Source: Massilia rubra (GTDB taxonomy: Bacteria > Pseudomonadota > Gammaproteobacteria > Burkholderiales > Burkholderiaceae_D). Taken from it: a stretch of 64,000 nucleotides of DNA. The notes beneath the pieces are model-generated. The model was not told the DNA's origin. It worked only from the letters and a program-made list of their open reading frames with translations, and did not search any database. Where the stretch lies: positions 59,000-122,999 of the forward strand of contig NZ_VUYU01000020.1 of NCBI RefSeq assembly GCF_011682065.1, in the 5' to 3' direction. Shown here piece after piece: positions 45,701-52,928 of this stretch (the first letter of the stretch is position 1; each line of letters begins with the position of its first letter). The position numbers were made by a program, and so were the translations under genes.

Positions 45701-45758
45701 GCGGGCCTGGTTCGCCACGGGGCCACGCTATACGGCGCAGATGCGCTACAGCTTCTGA
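42738..45758 (+). CDS. TonB-dependent receptor, xyloglucan-oligosaccharide type
   Basis: 1006 residues from a TTG with GAGGAGAC upstream. Signal peptide cleaved near AIAQ. The plug begins VVVVSGQRAALNSAQKVKQNSDEIVDSIVADDIGKLPDRSVTEVLQRVVGVTIDR, the pattern of the large Xanthomonas/Caulobacter carbohydrate receptors, with the plug motif VSIRGLNYVRSELNGRDSFS. A long barrel follows and ends ARYTAQMRYSF with terminal Phe. It should import xyloglucan oligosaccharides. The stop overlaps the GH35 start, so receptor and enzymes are coupled. Confidence 0.92.
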   Translation: MNNYKKTAIAVAVAQIALMSGGAAIAQVGASGEPAVVVVSGQRAALNSAQKVKQNSDEIVDSIVADDIGKLPDRSVTEVLQRVVGVTIDRTMSKSDPEHFSVEGSGVSIRGLNYVRSELNGRDSFSANGGRSLNYEDVPPELMAGVDIYKNPSAEQIEGAISGLVNLRTAMPFDYKGMKVALSAQTTYSDLKKGRSSPSASGLFSNRWKTGIGEVGVLVDLAYSESATRTDALQVEPYFPRDDVVPGKTVWIPKGASWRTLNFERQREGAYGALQWRPNRDINTSLTFFKSRYKMDWDEQAIFAASNPYNILVGPGATYDGKGAFVSGTLTDPADKGINYGGDTRIANRKSDTTDVSWNLVWRPTSSWTFKSDLQSIRAKTANLDSTVATGVQMPKQQMDLAGGRPNLIFDSADLAYLANPNNYYWAFTQEHADRSKAKGTAWKGDAQYDFDHKVMRDIRFGVRLTKRDAVTEKTNPDYNWVAISQPWQLGWNIGQLASLGDPRFSGNTRVHNFNNFFGGKVSVPSLVVPNTSLATGYPDSYAGLHKYHDILCNEHAAANGATPACAPWKGASYGTDPAGSNEQTEKTGAFYTQARFGFDDLPMPIDGNIGVRYVKTDMKASGYTVFSYTRPTIPAGYQTTGPAIPNIPAFVRPQDYSGSYSNVLPSLNLRMKASDKLQFRFAASSAVSRPDFSQLQGYTTLTQDVKTTSDDAAGIVRVNSVTLTGEGSGNPALKPVTSRQVDLTAEWYFAPAGSLTLAVFNKQLKDIIVDQSYNFQLPDVNGAMNNFTVTAPINGAKGRARGFELAYQQYFDNLPQWLSGLGVQANFTFVDGKKTMYQSVFQEYCTGGAGNGASNLNLNMNGCDTNGRSFGNLPLYNQSRRSYNLALMYDKGPLSARLAYNWRSRSLQGVNVNGTKGGDGLDSNPASPTVGQHNVSYGLPTWAAAYGQLDASIFYKITEQLSFGLEAQNINDAKFRQEMDQEIGTKGRAWFATGPRYTAQMRYSF

Positions 45759-47395
45759 TGGCGCGCCATGTCGTTGCGGTGCTGGCCCTGGCCGCGTCCA
45801 GTGTAGCGGCGGCGCCACCGCTGCCGCAACTGGTGCACAAGGACGGGCGCCATGCGCTCATGGTCGATGGCGCGCCGTTCGTGATGCTCGGCGCGCAGGC
45901 GCACAACTCGAGCAATTACCCGGCCGCCCTCAAGAAGGTTTGGCCGGCGATTCGCGACATGCACGCCAATACGCTGGAAATTCCGGTGGCGTGGGAACAG
46001 ATCGAGCCGGTCGAGGGCAAGTTCGATTTCAGCTATGTCGATACGCTGGTGGCCGAGGCGCGCAAGAACAAGGTGCGCCTGGTGCTGCTGTGGTTCGCCA
46101 CCTGGAAGAACACCAATCCGCAATACAGCCCGGAATGGGTCAAGTTCGATAACCAGCGCTTTCCGCGCATGGTGGACAAGGATGGCAAGGTCAATTACTG
46201 CATGTCGCCGTTCGGGGAAGAGACGCGTAAGGCCGACACGAAGGCATTCGTGGCGCTGATGACCCACATCAAAAAGATCGACGAAACGCATCGCACCGTC
46301 ATCATGATGCAGGTGCAGAACGAGGTTGGCACCTATGGCCTGGTGCGCGATTACGGCGCGAAGGCGCAGGCGGCGTTTGCGCAGCCGGTGCCGCTGGCGG
46401 TGCTGGAGCGCCAGAAGTCGCCGGTGAAGCTGGCGGCCGGCGGCACCTGGACCGAGGTGTACGGCGACTACGCGGAGCAGTATTTTCATGCCTGGGCGAT
46501 TGCCAGCTACATCGGCGATATCGCCAAAGCCGGGCGCGCGGTCTACAACCTGCCGATGTACGTCAACAACGCGCTGCGCGATCCGCTCGAACCGCTGGCG
46601 CCGTGGAAGGGCAACTTCGCCAGTGGCGGGCCGACTTACGATGTGATCGACATCTACAAGGCGGCCGCACCGGCGATCGACATTGCCGCGCCCGACATCT
46701 ACATGCCGCAGTCAGCCAAGTTCACGGGCACGCTGGATCGCTTCCAGCGCCCTGACAATGCGCTGATGGTGCCGGAACTGGGCAACGCCGCCACTTACGC
46801 GCGCTACACCTACCAGGTGCTGGGGCGCGGCGCATTGGGGTTTGCGCCGTTCGGGATCGACTACGCCGACTACAGCAATTTTCCGCTCGGGTCCAAGCTG
46901 ACCGACAAAACGATGGTCGAACCGTTCGGATCGATTTTTGCCGTGTTCCGGCCGATGGAGCGCCAGTGGGCCAAATGGGCCTTCGAAGGTCGTACCTACG
47001 GCGTGGCCGAAAGCGACGAGCGCAGCGAGCAAACCATCGCCATGAAGAACTGGAAGGCCACGGTCTCGTTCCGCCAGTGGCGCTTCGGCGAAAAGCACTG
47101 GAATCCGGAGATCAAGGATGAACCGGCCAACACCGAGAACCCTGGCGGCGGCGTGTCGATTGCGCAGATCGCGGATAACGAATTCATCGTCATCGGCCAG
47201 CAGGTGCGCCTGCGCCTGGACGGCGCCGGCAGCAACGCGGGCAAGCCGACCATGCTGGCGCGGGTGGAGGAGGGCAGCTTCGACGCAAACGGTCAATGGA
47301 TCATGGAGCGCAACTGGAATGGCGACCAGGTCGACTACGGCATCAACCTGCCGGCCAAGCCGATCGTCCTGAAAATCAGAATCGGCACCTACTAA
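45758..47395 (+). CDS. GH35 beta-galactosidase, secreted
   Basis: 545 residues; the ATG overlaps the receptor stop (TGATG). Signal peptide cleaved near SVAA. Early blocks HALMVDGAPFVMLGAQAHNSSNYP and LEIPVAWEQIEPVEGKFDF are GH35. The acid/base Glu189 is in MMQVQNEVGTYG and the nucleophile Glu340 in MVPELGNAA. The C-terminal region is of the DUF5597 type, as in the Cellvibrio japonicus xyloglucan enzyme Bgl35A. It removes beta-galactose from xyloglucan L side chains in the periplasm. Confidence 0.92.
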   Translation: MARHVVAVLALAASSVAAAPPLPQLVHKDGRHALMVDGAPFVMLGAQAHNSSNYPAALKKVWPAIRDMHANTLEIPVAWEQIEPVEGKFDFSYVDTLVAEARKNKVRLVLLWFATWKNTNPQYSPEWVKFDNQRFPRMVDKDGKVNYCMSPFGEETRKADTKAFVALMTHIKKIDETHRTVIMMQVQNEVGTYGLVRDYGAKAQAAFAQPVPLAVLERQKSPVKLAAGGTWTEVYGDYAEQYFHAWAIASYIGDIAKAGRAVYNLPMYVNNALRDPLEPLAPWKGNFASGGPTYDVIDIYKAAAPAIDIAAPDIYMPQSAKFTGTLDRFQRPDNALMVPELGNAATYARYTYQVLGRGALGFAPFGIDYADYSNFPLGSKLTDKTMVEPFGSIFAVFRPMERQWAKWAFEGRTYGVAESDERSEQTIAMKNWKATVSFRQWRFGEKHWNPEIKDEPANTENPGGGVSIAQIADNEFIVIGQQVRLRLDGAGSNAGKPTMLARVEEGSFDANGQWIMERNWNGDQVDYGINLPAKPIVLKIRIGTY

Positions 47396-47415
47396 TAACT
47401 ATGGGAGATCACAGA

Positions 47416-50292
47416 ATGCGTCTTAAATCACTGGTGGGAACGGCGTCCTGCCTGGCACTGATGGCATCAGGCCACGCCCTGGCGGGCACGTTCGAAAAGA
47501 CCGGCAGCGGCGTGGTCGTCAAACCCGACCAGGGCGCGGCGAAGGAAGTGCGCCTGGAGGTGATGAGCGAGAATATCATCCACGTCGTCAAGCTTGATGG
47601 TCCGGGCAAGGAGCTGAGCCCGTCGATGATGACGGTGGCAAAACCATGCGCCTGCCAGTTCACGGTCAGCGATGCCGACAAGGACGTGGTGACGCTTAAC
47701 GCCGGCAAAATCTCGGCCAGGGTATCGTTGAAGACCGGGCTGGTGAAGTTCTATAACGCCAAAGGTGAAGTATTTCTCACCCAGTCGTCCGAGAGCCTCA
47801 CGCCCATCAAGGTCGACGGCAAGCCGTTTTTGGCGATCAAGCAGGGCTTCAATCCGGGCCTGAAAGACGCGTACTACGGCCTGGGCCAGCACCAGAACGC
47901 CCAGATGAACATGAACGGCGAAGACGTCCTGCTGGCGCAGCACAATATGGACGTGGCGGTGCCGTTCGTGATCTCGGACAAAAACTACGGCGTCCTGTGG
48001 GATAACAACGCCATCTCGCGCTTTGGCGACCCCAAGCCGTACGGCCCGATGAAGCGCGACCTGAAACTGGTGGACGCCAGCGGCAAGGCCGGCGGCCTGA
48101 CCGCGCGTTACTACGTCGGCGGCAAACTGGCATTGACCCGCATTGAGACCGACATCGACTACAAATACCTCAAGGACGTGGCCGAACACTGGCCCAAGGA
48201 ACTCGGTCCGCTCAAGGACCTGAAAGACGTCAAGGTGGTATGGGACGGCAGCATGAGTTCGGCCAAGGCCGGCGTGCACAAGATGCAGCTCTATTCGTCC
48301 GACTACGCGACCCTGACGCTCGACGGCAAGCAGGTGCTGGACGTGTGGCGCCAGGGCTGGAACCCGTGGTACCACAACTTCGAGGTCAGGTTTGCCGCCA
48401 ACAAGCCAGTGAAGCTGCACCTGGAATGGAAGCCGACCGGCGGCATGATCGCCATCACCCACAACGACCCGCTGCCGCCGGCGGAACGCCATTCGCTGAC
48501 GTTTTCGTCCGAGATCGCGCAAGCGGTGAACTACTACGTCATCAACGCCGAGAACATGGACAGCGTGATCGCCGGCTACCGCCACCTGACCGGGCAAGCG
48601 CCGATGATGCCGAAATGGGCCTACGGCTACTGGCAATCGCGCCAGCGCTACGAAACGCAGGACCAGATTGTGGGCGCCGTGCGCGAGTACCGCAAGCGTG
48701 GCTGGCCGTTGGATAACATCGTGCAGGACTGGTTCTACTGGCCCGAAAACGGCTGGGGCTCGCACGATTTCGACAAGACCCGCTTCCCTGATCCGAAAGG
48801 CATGGTCGACGAAATCCACAAGAACAATGTGCGGGTGATGCTGTCCATCTGGGGCAAGTTCTACCTTGACACCGACAACTACAAGGAATTCGCCGCCAAG
48901 GGCCACATGTGGACCAAGAACGTCGAAAACGGCGACCTTGACTGGGTCGGCCCGGGCTACAAGAACGCCCACTACGATCCGTACACGCAGGAAGCGCGCG
49001 ATATCTATTATCGCCAGGTGAAAACCAAGCTCGGAGGCCTTGGCTTCGATTCGTGGTGGATGGATAACAGCGAGCCGGATGTGCTGTCGAATACCCGTCC
49101 GGAAGACTTCAAGAAGCTGATCGGGCCAACCGTCCACGGCGCCGGCGAGATCACTTACAACACCTACAGCATGCCGCACACGCAGGCGCTGATCGAGGGG
49201 CTCAAGCGCGACCAGCCGGATACGCGCCAGCTGATCCTGTCGCGCTCGGGCTTTGCCGGCATCCAGCGCAACGCGGTGGCGGTGTGGAGCGGCGACACGG
49301 TAGGGCGCTGGAACAACCTGTACGACCAGATTTCGGCCGGGGTGAATTTTTCGATGTCCGGCATTCCGAACTGGACCCACGATATCGGCGGCTACGCGCA
49401 GGAAGTGCGCTTCCAGAGCGGCGACGTCGGCTCGGCCCAGGAAAACCGCAGCACGGGCGCCGCCGTCGTCAACCCGGAAGACATGAAGGAGTGGCAGGAA
49501 CTCAATTTGCGCTGGTTCCAGTTCGGCGCCTTTACGCCGCTGTTCCGCTCCCACGGCGAAGTGGTCAAGCGCGAGATCTACAACATCGCGCCGGAAGGCT
49601 CGGAGATGCAGGACTCGATGGTCTGGTACCTGAAGCTGCGTTATCGCCTGATGCCCTACATTTACGCGACGGCGTCGGATATCTACTACCACTCGGGCAC
49701 CGTGATGCGTGGGCTGGTGATGGATTTTCCGAAGGATGAACAGGTCAAGGACATCAAGGACCAGTACCTGTTCGGGCGCGACATCATGGTGGCGCCGGTG
49801 CACGTGTACGGCGCGCGCGAGCGCAGCGTGTACATGCCGAAAGGGGCAAGCTGGTACGACTTCTACACCGGCGCTGTGCACCAGGGCGGCAAGTCGGTGA
49901 CGATGGCCGCGCCGGCGGCGCGCATGCCGCTGTTGGTCAAGGCTGGCGCGATCCTGCCGATGGGTCCCGTGACGCAGTATGTTGATGAAAAACCGGATGC
50001 GCCGATCACGCTCAACGTCTACACGGGCGCGGACGGCAAATTCAGCCTGTATGAAGATGATGGCGTCACCAACGCATACACCAGGGGAGAATTCAGCCGC
50101 ATTCCGCTCAGTTACGACGACAGCACCAGGACCGTGACCATCGGCGCGCGCACCGGCCAGTACAAGGGCATGGTCGCCAAGCGCCAGTTCAAGGTGCGCT
50201 TCATCAAGGCGGGCGTATCGAGCGCGGACGGTTTCGACAGGGCCGACAAGGAAGTCAGCTACGACGGCAAGGCTGTCAGTGTCCGGATGTAG
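47416..50292 (+). CDS. GH31 alpha-xylosidase with PA14 insert, secreted
   Basis: 958 residues from ATG 47416 (GGGAG upstream; an ATG at 47401 is an alternative). Signal peptide cleaved near ALAG. A PA14-like insert occupies about residues 275-355 (WDGSMSSAKAGVHKMQLYSSDYATLTLDGKQVLDVW), as in Cellvibrio Xyl31A. The catalytic barrel has the nucleophile Asp550 in WWMDNSEPD and the acid/base Asp627 in VWSGDT, with PMMPKWAYGYWQSRQRY and RLMPYIYATA. It releases non-reducing-end alpha-1,6-xylose from xyloglucan oligosaccharides. The final gene of the locus; a terminator follows at 50315. Confidence 0.94.
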   Translation: MRLKSLVGTASCLALMASGHALAGTFEKTGSGVVVKPDQGAAKEVRLEVMSENIIHVVKLDGPGKELSPSMMTVAKPCACQFTVSDADKDVVTLNAGKISARVSLKTGLVKFYNAKGEVFLTQSSESLTPIKVDGKPFLAIKQGFNPGLKDAYYGLGQHQNAQMNMNGEDVLLAQHNMDVAVPFVISDKNYGVLWDNNAISRFGDPKPYGPMKRDLKLVDASGKAGGLTARYYVGGKLALTRIETDIDYKYLKDVAEHWPKELGPLKDLKDVKVVWDGSMSSAKAGVHKMQLYSSDYATLTLDGKQVLDVWRQGWNPWYHNFEVRFAANKPVKLHLEWKPTGGMIAITHNDPLPPAERHSLTFSSEIAQAVNYYVINAENMDSVIAGYRHLTGQAPMMPKWAYGYWQSRQRYETQDQIVGAVREYRKRGWPLDNIVQDWFYWPENGWGSHDFDKTRFPDPKGMVDEIHKNNVRVMLSIWGKFYLDTDNYKEFAAKGHMWTKNVENGDLDWVGPGYKNAHYDPYTQEARDIYYRQVKTKLGGLGFDSWWMDNSEPDVLSNTRPEDFKKLIGPTVHGAGEITYNTYSMPHTQALIEGLKRDQPDTRQLILSRSGFAGIQRNAVAVWSGDTVGRWNNLYDQISAGVNFSMSGIPNWTHDIGGYAQEVRFQSGDVGSAQENRSTGAAVVNPEDMKEWQELNLRWFQFGAFTPLFRSHGEVVKREIYNIAPEGSEMQDSMVWYLKLRYRLMPYIYATASDIYYHSGTVMRGLVMDFPKDEQVKDIKDQYLFGRDIMVAPVHVYGARERSVYMPKGASWYDFYTGAVHQGGKSVTMAAPAARMPLLVKAGAILPMGPVTQYVDEKPDAPITLNVYTGADGKFSLYEDDGVTNAYTRGEFSRIPLSYDDSTRTVTIGARTGQYKGMVAKRQFKVRFIKAGVSSADGFDRADKEVSYDGKAVSVRM

Positions 50293-50314
50293 ATAGGCGC
50301 CTGTGCGGTTCAGC

Positions 50315-50345
50315 AAGGCCTGCGGTATCCCGGCGGGCCTTTTTT
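50315..50345 (+). terminator. Rho-independent terminator after the xyloglucan locus
   Basis: AAGGCCTGC pairs with GCGGGCCTT (one G-T pair) and runs into TTTTTT, 23 bases after the GH31 stop. Confidence 0.85.
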
Positions 50346-50370
50346 ACTGGGCGGGCAGGAAGGCCTGATA

Positions 50371-50802
50371 CTAAGTGACATACTCAGGCTTGAATATCGA
50401 TAACCAGGAGAAGAATAATGTCAAAAGCCCCAATCCGAATAGCATAATGGAGCCTCCCCATAACGAACCAAATGCATCCGCGCCAGGGTCTTTGTGAGGA
50501 TCGTGCGCGTAGTACAAAATCGAAACTTTCTCCCCAACCTCGAACGATGTATAGCCATGCTGGGTGTAGTTTACAATTTCACCTTTTTCAGTGCTGAAAC
50601 GTATATGGGCATGATATTTGCCACTTTCTTTGCTAATAACAACACCATTCGCGCGCGATGTGGATTTGATAAATTCGATACGGTCTTTGATACTCGAATA
50701 ACCAAATAGGAACAAGCATACGGAGGCGCAGAACACAACCATACCCCAAATCAAACTCCCAGTTGAAGTTTTGGTTGGTATTAATCCGGACATCATACTC
50801 AT
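50371..50802 (-). CDS. DUF3592 membrane protein, copy 1
   Basis: 143 residues from ATG 50802, preceded by AAGGAG at 6 bases. Two transmembrane helices (LIWGMVVFCASVCLFLFGY and GGSIMLFGLGLLTLFFSWLSIF) flank a DUF3592 beta domain with RANGVVISKESGKYHAHIRF, FEVGEKVSILYYAHDPHKDPG. Function of the family is unknown. AT-rich compared with the nos and xyl genes. A close paralogue is at 52114-52539; both end in FSWxSIFKPEY. Confidence 0.85.
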   Translation of the reverse strand: MSMMSGLIPTKTSTGSLIWGMVVFCASVCLFLFGYSSIKDRIEFIKSTSRANGVVISKESGKYHAHIRFSTEKGEIVNYTQHGYTSFEVGEKVSILYYAHDPHKDPGADAFGSLWGGSIMLFGLGLLTLFFSWLSIFKPEYVT

Positions 50803-50884
50803 AGTCAACTCCTTGTGTTCATTAGAATGGAAATCTCATTGCCAGCTCTGTACGCAGTTTTCTGCGCCGACTGAGTTCGCCGTC

Positions 50885-51170
50885 CCGCTTGACGTTGATA
50901 TCGACAAGGGCGCGGACGGCAAACTCAGCCTGTCCGAGGATGGCGGTGCGAGCAACGATTAACGCGGGGCGATTTTCACACATGAGGTTCCGTGACGACG
51001 AGCGCGCCGGCGCCTTGACGAATGGCGAGCGCATCGGCCAGTGCCACGGTGACGCCGCAAAGCGTCGACTCACAATGCCTTTTGTCAAGGCAACGGTCTT
51101 GGGCGCGGACCGCTTCGACAAGGCCAACAATGAAATCGGGCGCGATGCCAAGGCGATCACCGTCAAAATC
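50885..51170 (+). pseudogene. Degraded 3' fragment of a GH31 gene
   Basis: The first part reads GADGKLSLSEDGGASND then stop, against GADGKFSLYEDDGVTNAY in GH31. After a frameshift the other frame reads RFRDDERAGALTNGERIG then RRLTMPFVKATVLGADRFDKA, NEIGRDAKAITVKI, matching the last 60 codons of the intact gene (KRQFKVRFIKAGVSSADGF, DKEVSYDGKAVSVRM). It has stop codons, a frameshift and no 5' part. It is the decayed end of a duplicated GH31 gene. Confidence 0.8.
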
Positions 51171-51456
51171 TGGCAATCGCTTCAGGGAGACCCGTCGTTG
51201 CCTGAAGGGATTACGACACGTCAGTGATTCGCTGGCGGGGGACGAACCCTCGCACTGAGCGTAGAGCGGCACGTGACCGGAAGCAATGTGGGCGCGGCCG
51301 TGGCCACTAAAACAGGCGCGACGATCCAGCGCACCGGAGTCAATCCGCAGGCCACGACCGAGAACCAACCCTCTCCCTTCCTGAGAAGGATAGGATATAT
51401 CCTGACTTCACACAGTAACTCGCACGTATTTTCCACCACTAACAAGTCCTCGCCTA
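51171..51456. other. Intergenic, no gene seen
   Basis: No supported gene. Composition is mixed and the sequence shows no similarity to the GH31 end, so it belongs to the segment inserted between the duplicated halves. A weak GGATAGGATATATCC inverted repeat occurs at about 51389-51403. Confidence 0.4.
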
Positions 51457-51969
51457 TTACCTCAAATACGCCAGGCTTGCTGTTACCCCATAACCTATCT
51501 GCAGACCCGCATTTACCCCGTGCATGATAATTATGCCCTTGGCAGAAGCAGCAGCAAGTACAGGTCCCACCTGTCCGAACCCTAAGTATGCTGGATTTAT
51601 GCCCACAAGAATAGCTGTTGCTGAATAGCCTGCAATGTAACCAGCCCCAATTTCGCAAATGATGCAATTTCCTTTGATATCATCGAGGGTAAGGTCATCA
51701 TTAGTATGGGCTTTCGTTACAAACACATTTCCAAATGCTGGAAAATCAGTTGTTGATAACGCGCCTGACTTACTTTGTACATTGAGCTGCGGAAATTCTG
51801 GCAGTTTTGGCAGTTTTGGACTTTTAAACCCCTGGGACAATCCCAGGCCAACAGCGCCGTAATGCAAATCGACCAACTTTCCGGATGGATCTTTCAATCG
51901 AACCAAACCGCCAGATGCCGCAAAGAAGCCTAACCCCACTCCTCCAGTTGCAGAGGTTTCATGTAGCAA
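51457..51969 (-). CDS. Orphan protein, possibly 5'-truncated
   Basis: The track of codons is open from a stop near 52008 to 51457. The first usable start is TTG 51969, with no ribosome site, so the gene may have lost its beginning. It encodes about 170 residues: a Gly-rich start (TGGVGLGFFAASGGLVRLKD), a Lys/Pro linker (SPKLPKLPEFPQL), a CIICEIGAG motif with two cysteines, and a hydrophobic end (GYSATAILVGINP, ASAKGIIIMHG). No family recognised. Codon use is AT-richer than the neighbours. It lies between the duplicated halves and was probably inserted. Confidence 0.45.
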   Translation of the reverse strand: MLHETSATGGVGLGFFAASGGLVRLKDPSGKLVDLHYGAVGLGLSQGFKSPKLPKLPEFPQLNVQSKSGALSTTDFPAFGNVFVTKAHTNDDLTLDDIKGNCIICEIGAGYIAGYSATAILVGINPAYLGFGQVGPVLAAASAKGIIIMHGVNAGLQIGYGVTASLAYLR

Positions 51970-51986
51970 CGGCTTCGTGGCATGGC

Positions 51987-52010
51987 CCGCCCGCGTCCGG
52001 GCGGTTTTTT
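51987..52010 (+). terminator. Terminator left over from the duplicated GH31 end
   Basis: CCGCCCG and CGGGCGG form a perfect 7-bp stem with a 4-base loop and six T. It is oriented for plus-strand transcripts although no plus-strand gene precedes it. The following bases (TTTTTTA-TGG, CGGGGCAGGAAGG) resemble those after the GH31 terminator at 50340. Confidence 0.7.
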
Positions 52011-52113
52011 ATGGCTCGGGGCAGGAAGGAAAGCCTGCTCCGCCCGTTGCGGATAGATGACATTGCCTCTGTAATTTGATGACATGTCGTGGAATTTGTA
52101 TTGCGATGACATG

Positions 52114-52539
52114 TTAATCGGAATACTCAGGCTTGAATATCGACATCCATGAAAAGAATAGTGTTAAAACTCCCACTCCAAATAACGTCAGGGAGCCTCC
52201 CCATAATGCACCGGATGCATCGGTGCTGGGATTGTTGCGAGGATCATCCGCATAGTACAAAACGCTCACCTTCTCGCCGGCCTCGTAGGATATGTCGCCA
52301 TTCTGGCCATATTCAACCACCTCGCCTTTTGCCGTAGTGAAACGGACGTCGACATGATGTTTGCCTGCGGTTTGCCGGACAACAACACCATCCGCACGAA
52401 CGGTGGATTTGATGAATTCACCCCTGTCTTGTATGCCCTCGTAACCAAATAAGAATAAGCATATTGAGGCAAAGAAAAAAACTACTCCCCATATCAAATT
52501 CCGGGTGGATGTATTGGGTGGTATTAATCCAGGCAGCAT
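52114..52539 (-). CDS. DUF3592 membrane protein, copy 2
   Basis: 141 residues from ATG 52539, equivalent to the second Met of copy 1; the first Met codon of copy 1 is ATA here, leaving the AAGGA ribosome site 13 bases away. Same layout: TM helix LIWGVVFFFASICLFLFGY, DUF3592 domain (RADGVVVRQTAGKHHVDVRF, YEAGEKVSVLYYADDPRNNPS), TM helix GGSLTLFGVGVLTLFFSWMSIF. Clearly a recent tandem paralogue of 50371-50802. Role unknown. Confidence 0.85.
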   Translation of the reverse strand: MLPGLIPPNTSTRNLIWGVVFFFASICLFLFGYEGIQDRGEFIKSTVRADGVVVRQTAGKHHVDVRFTTAKGEVVEYGQNGDISYEAGEKVSVLYYADDPRNNPSTDASGALWGGSLTLFGVGVLTLFFSWMSIFKPEYSD

Positions 52540-52928
52540 AGTTATCGTTAATTCCTTATGATCGTTGAACTGGATGGTTTATTCTGCTTTGAATGCAATT
52601 TTTCCCGCATGGCTTTCTACTATTATACGCCGTTCGTTGGAAGATATTTCTAATATGGCAACTATCGGCAGTGTTTCACGACCAATTGCAAAAAGGTCCC
52701 CGGGTCTATTGTCGTCCGTACATACGCCTGTTGCACGCCACACGCCATAGTTATTAAGGCGTACTCCCGATACGTCTTTTCCCGTCTGCCCACAACCGTC
52801 ATGCCCATAGGCACTGTCGGGCCTGGTCCTTACACTTATCCAGTCGGCATACGTTTCCCACAAGTCGACGCGCATCAGCGATTGATACGGGGGAGCGTTC
52901 CCCCTTGCCCAGAACCGGAGAGTACAAC
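52540..52928. other. nosZ promoter region
   Basis: AT-rich to about 52800, GC-richer after. A minus-strand frame at 52579-52875 (98 codons from ATG 52875, RVDLWETYADWISVRTRPDS) is open but has no ribosome site, so I do not call it as a gene. GGGGGA-GCGT-TCCCCC at 52889-52904 is a perfect hairpin just before the nosZ ribosome site (GGAGA). TTGAT at 52882 is only half an FNR/NNR-type site. Confidence 0.5.

Noticed and set aside
47467..50316. A 949-codon open frame opposite GH31
   Set aside because: Antisense to the alpha-xylosidase gene; no motif, signal or ribosome site.
52579..52875. A 98-codon gene on the minus strand before nosZ
   Set aside because: The frame is open and not obviously low in complexity, but it has no ribosome site, no recognisable domain, and occupies the nosZ promoter region.
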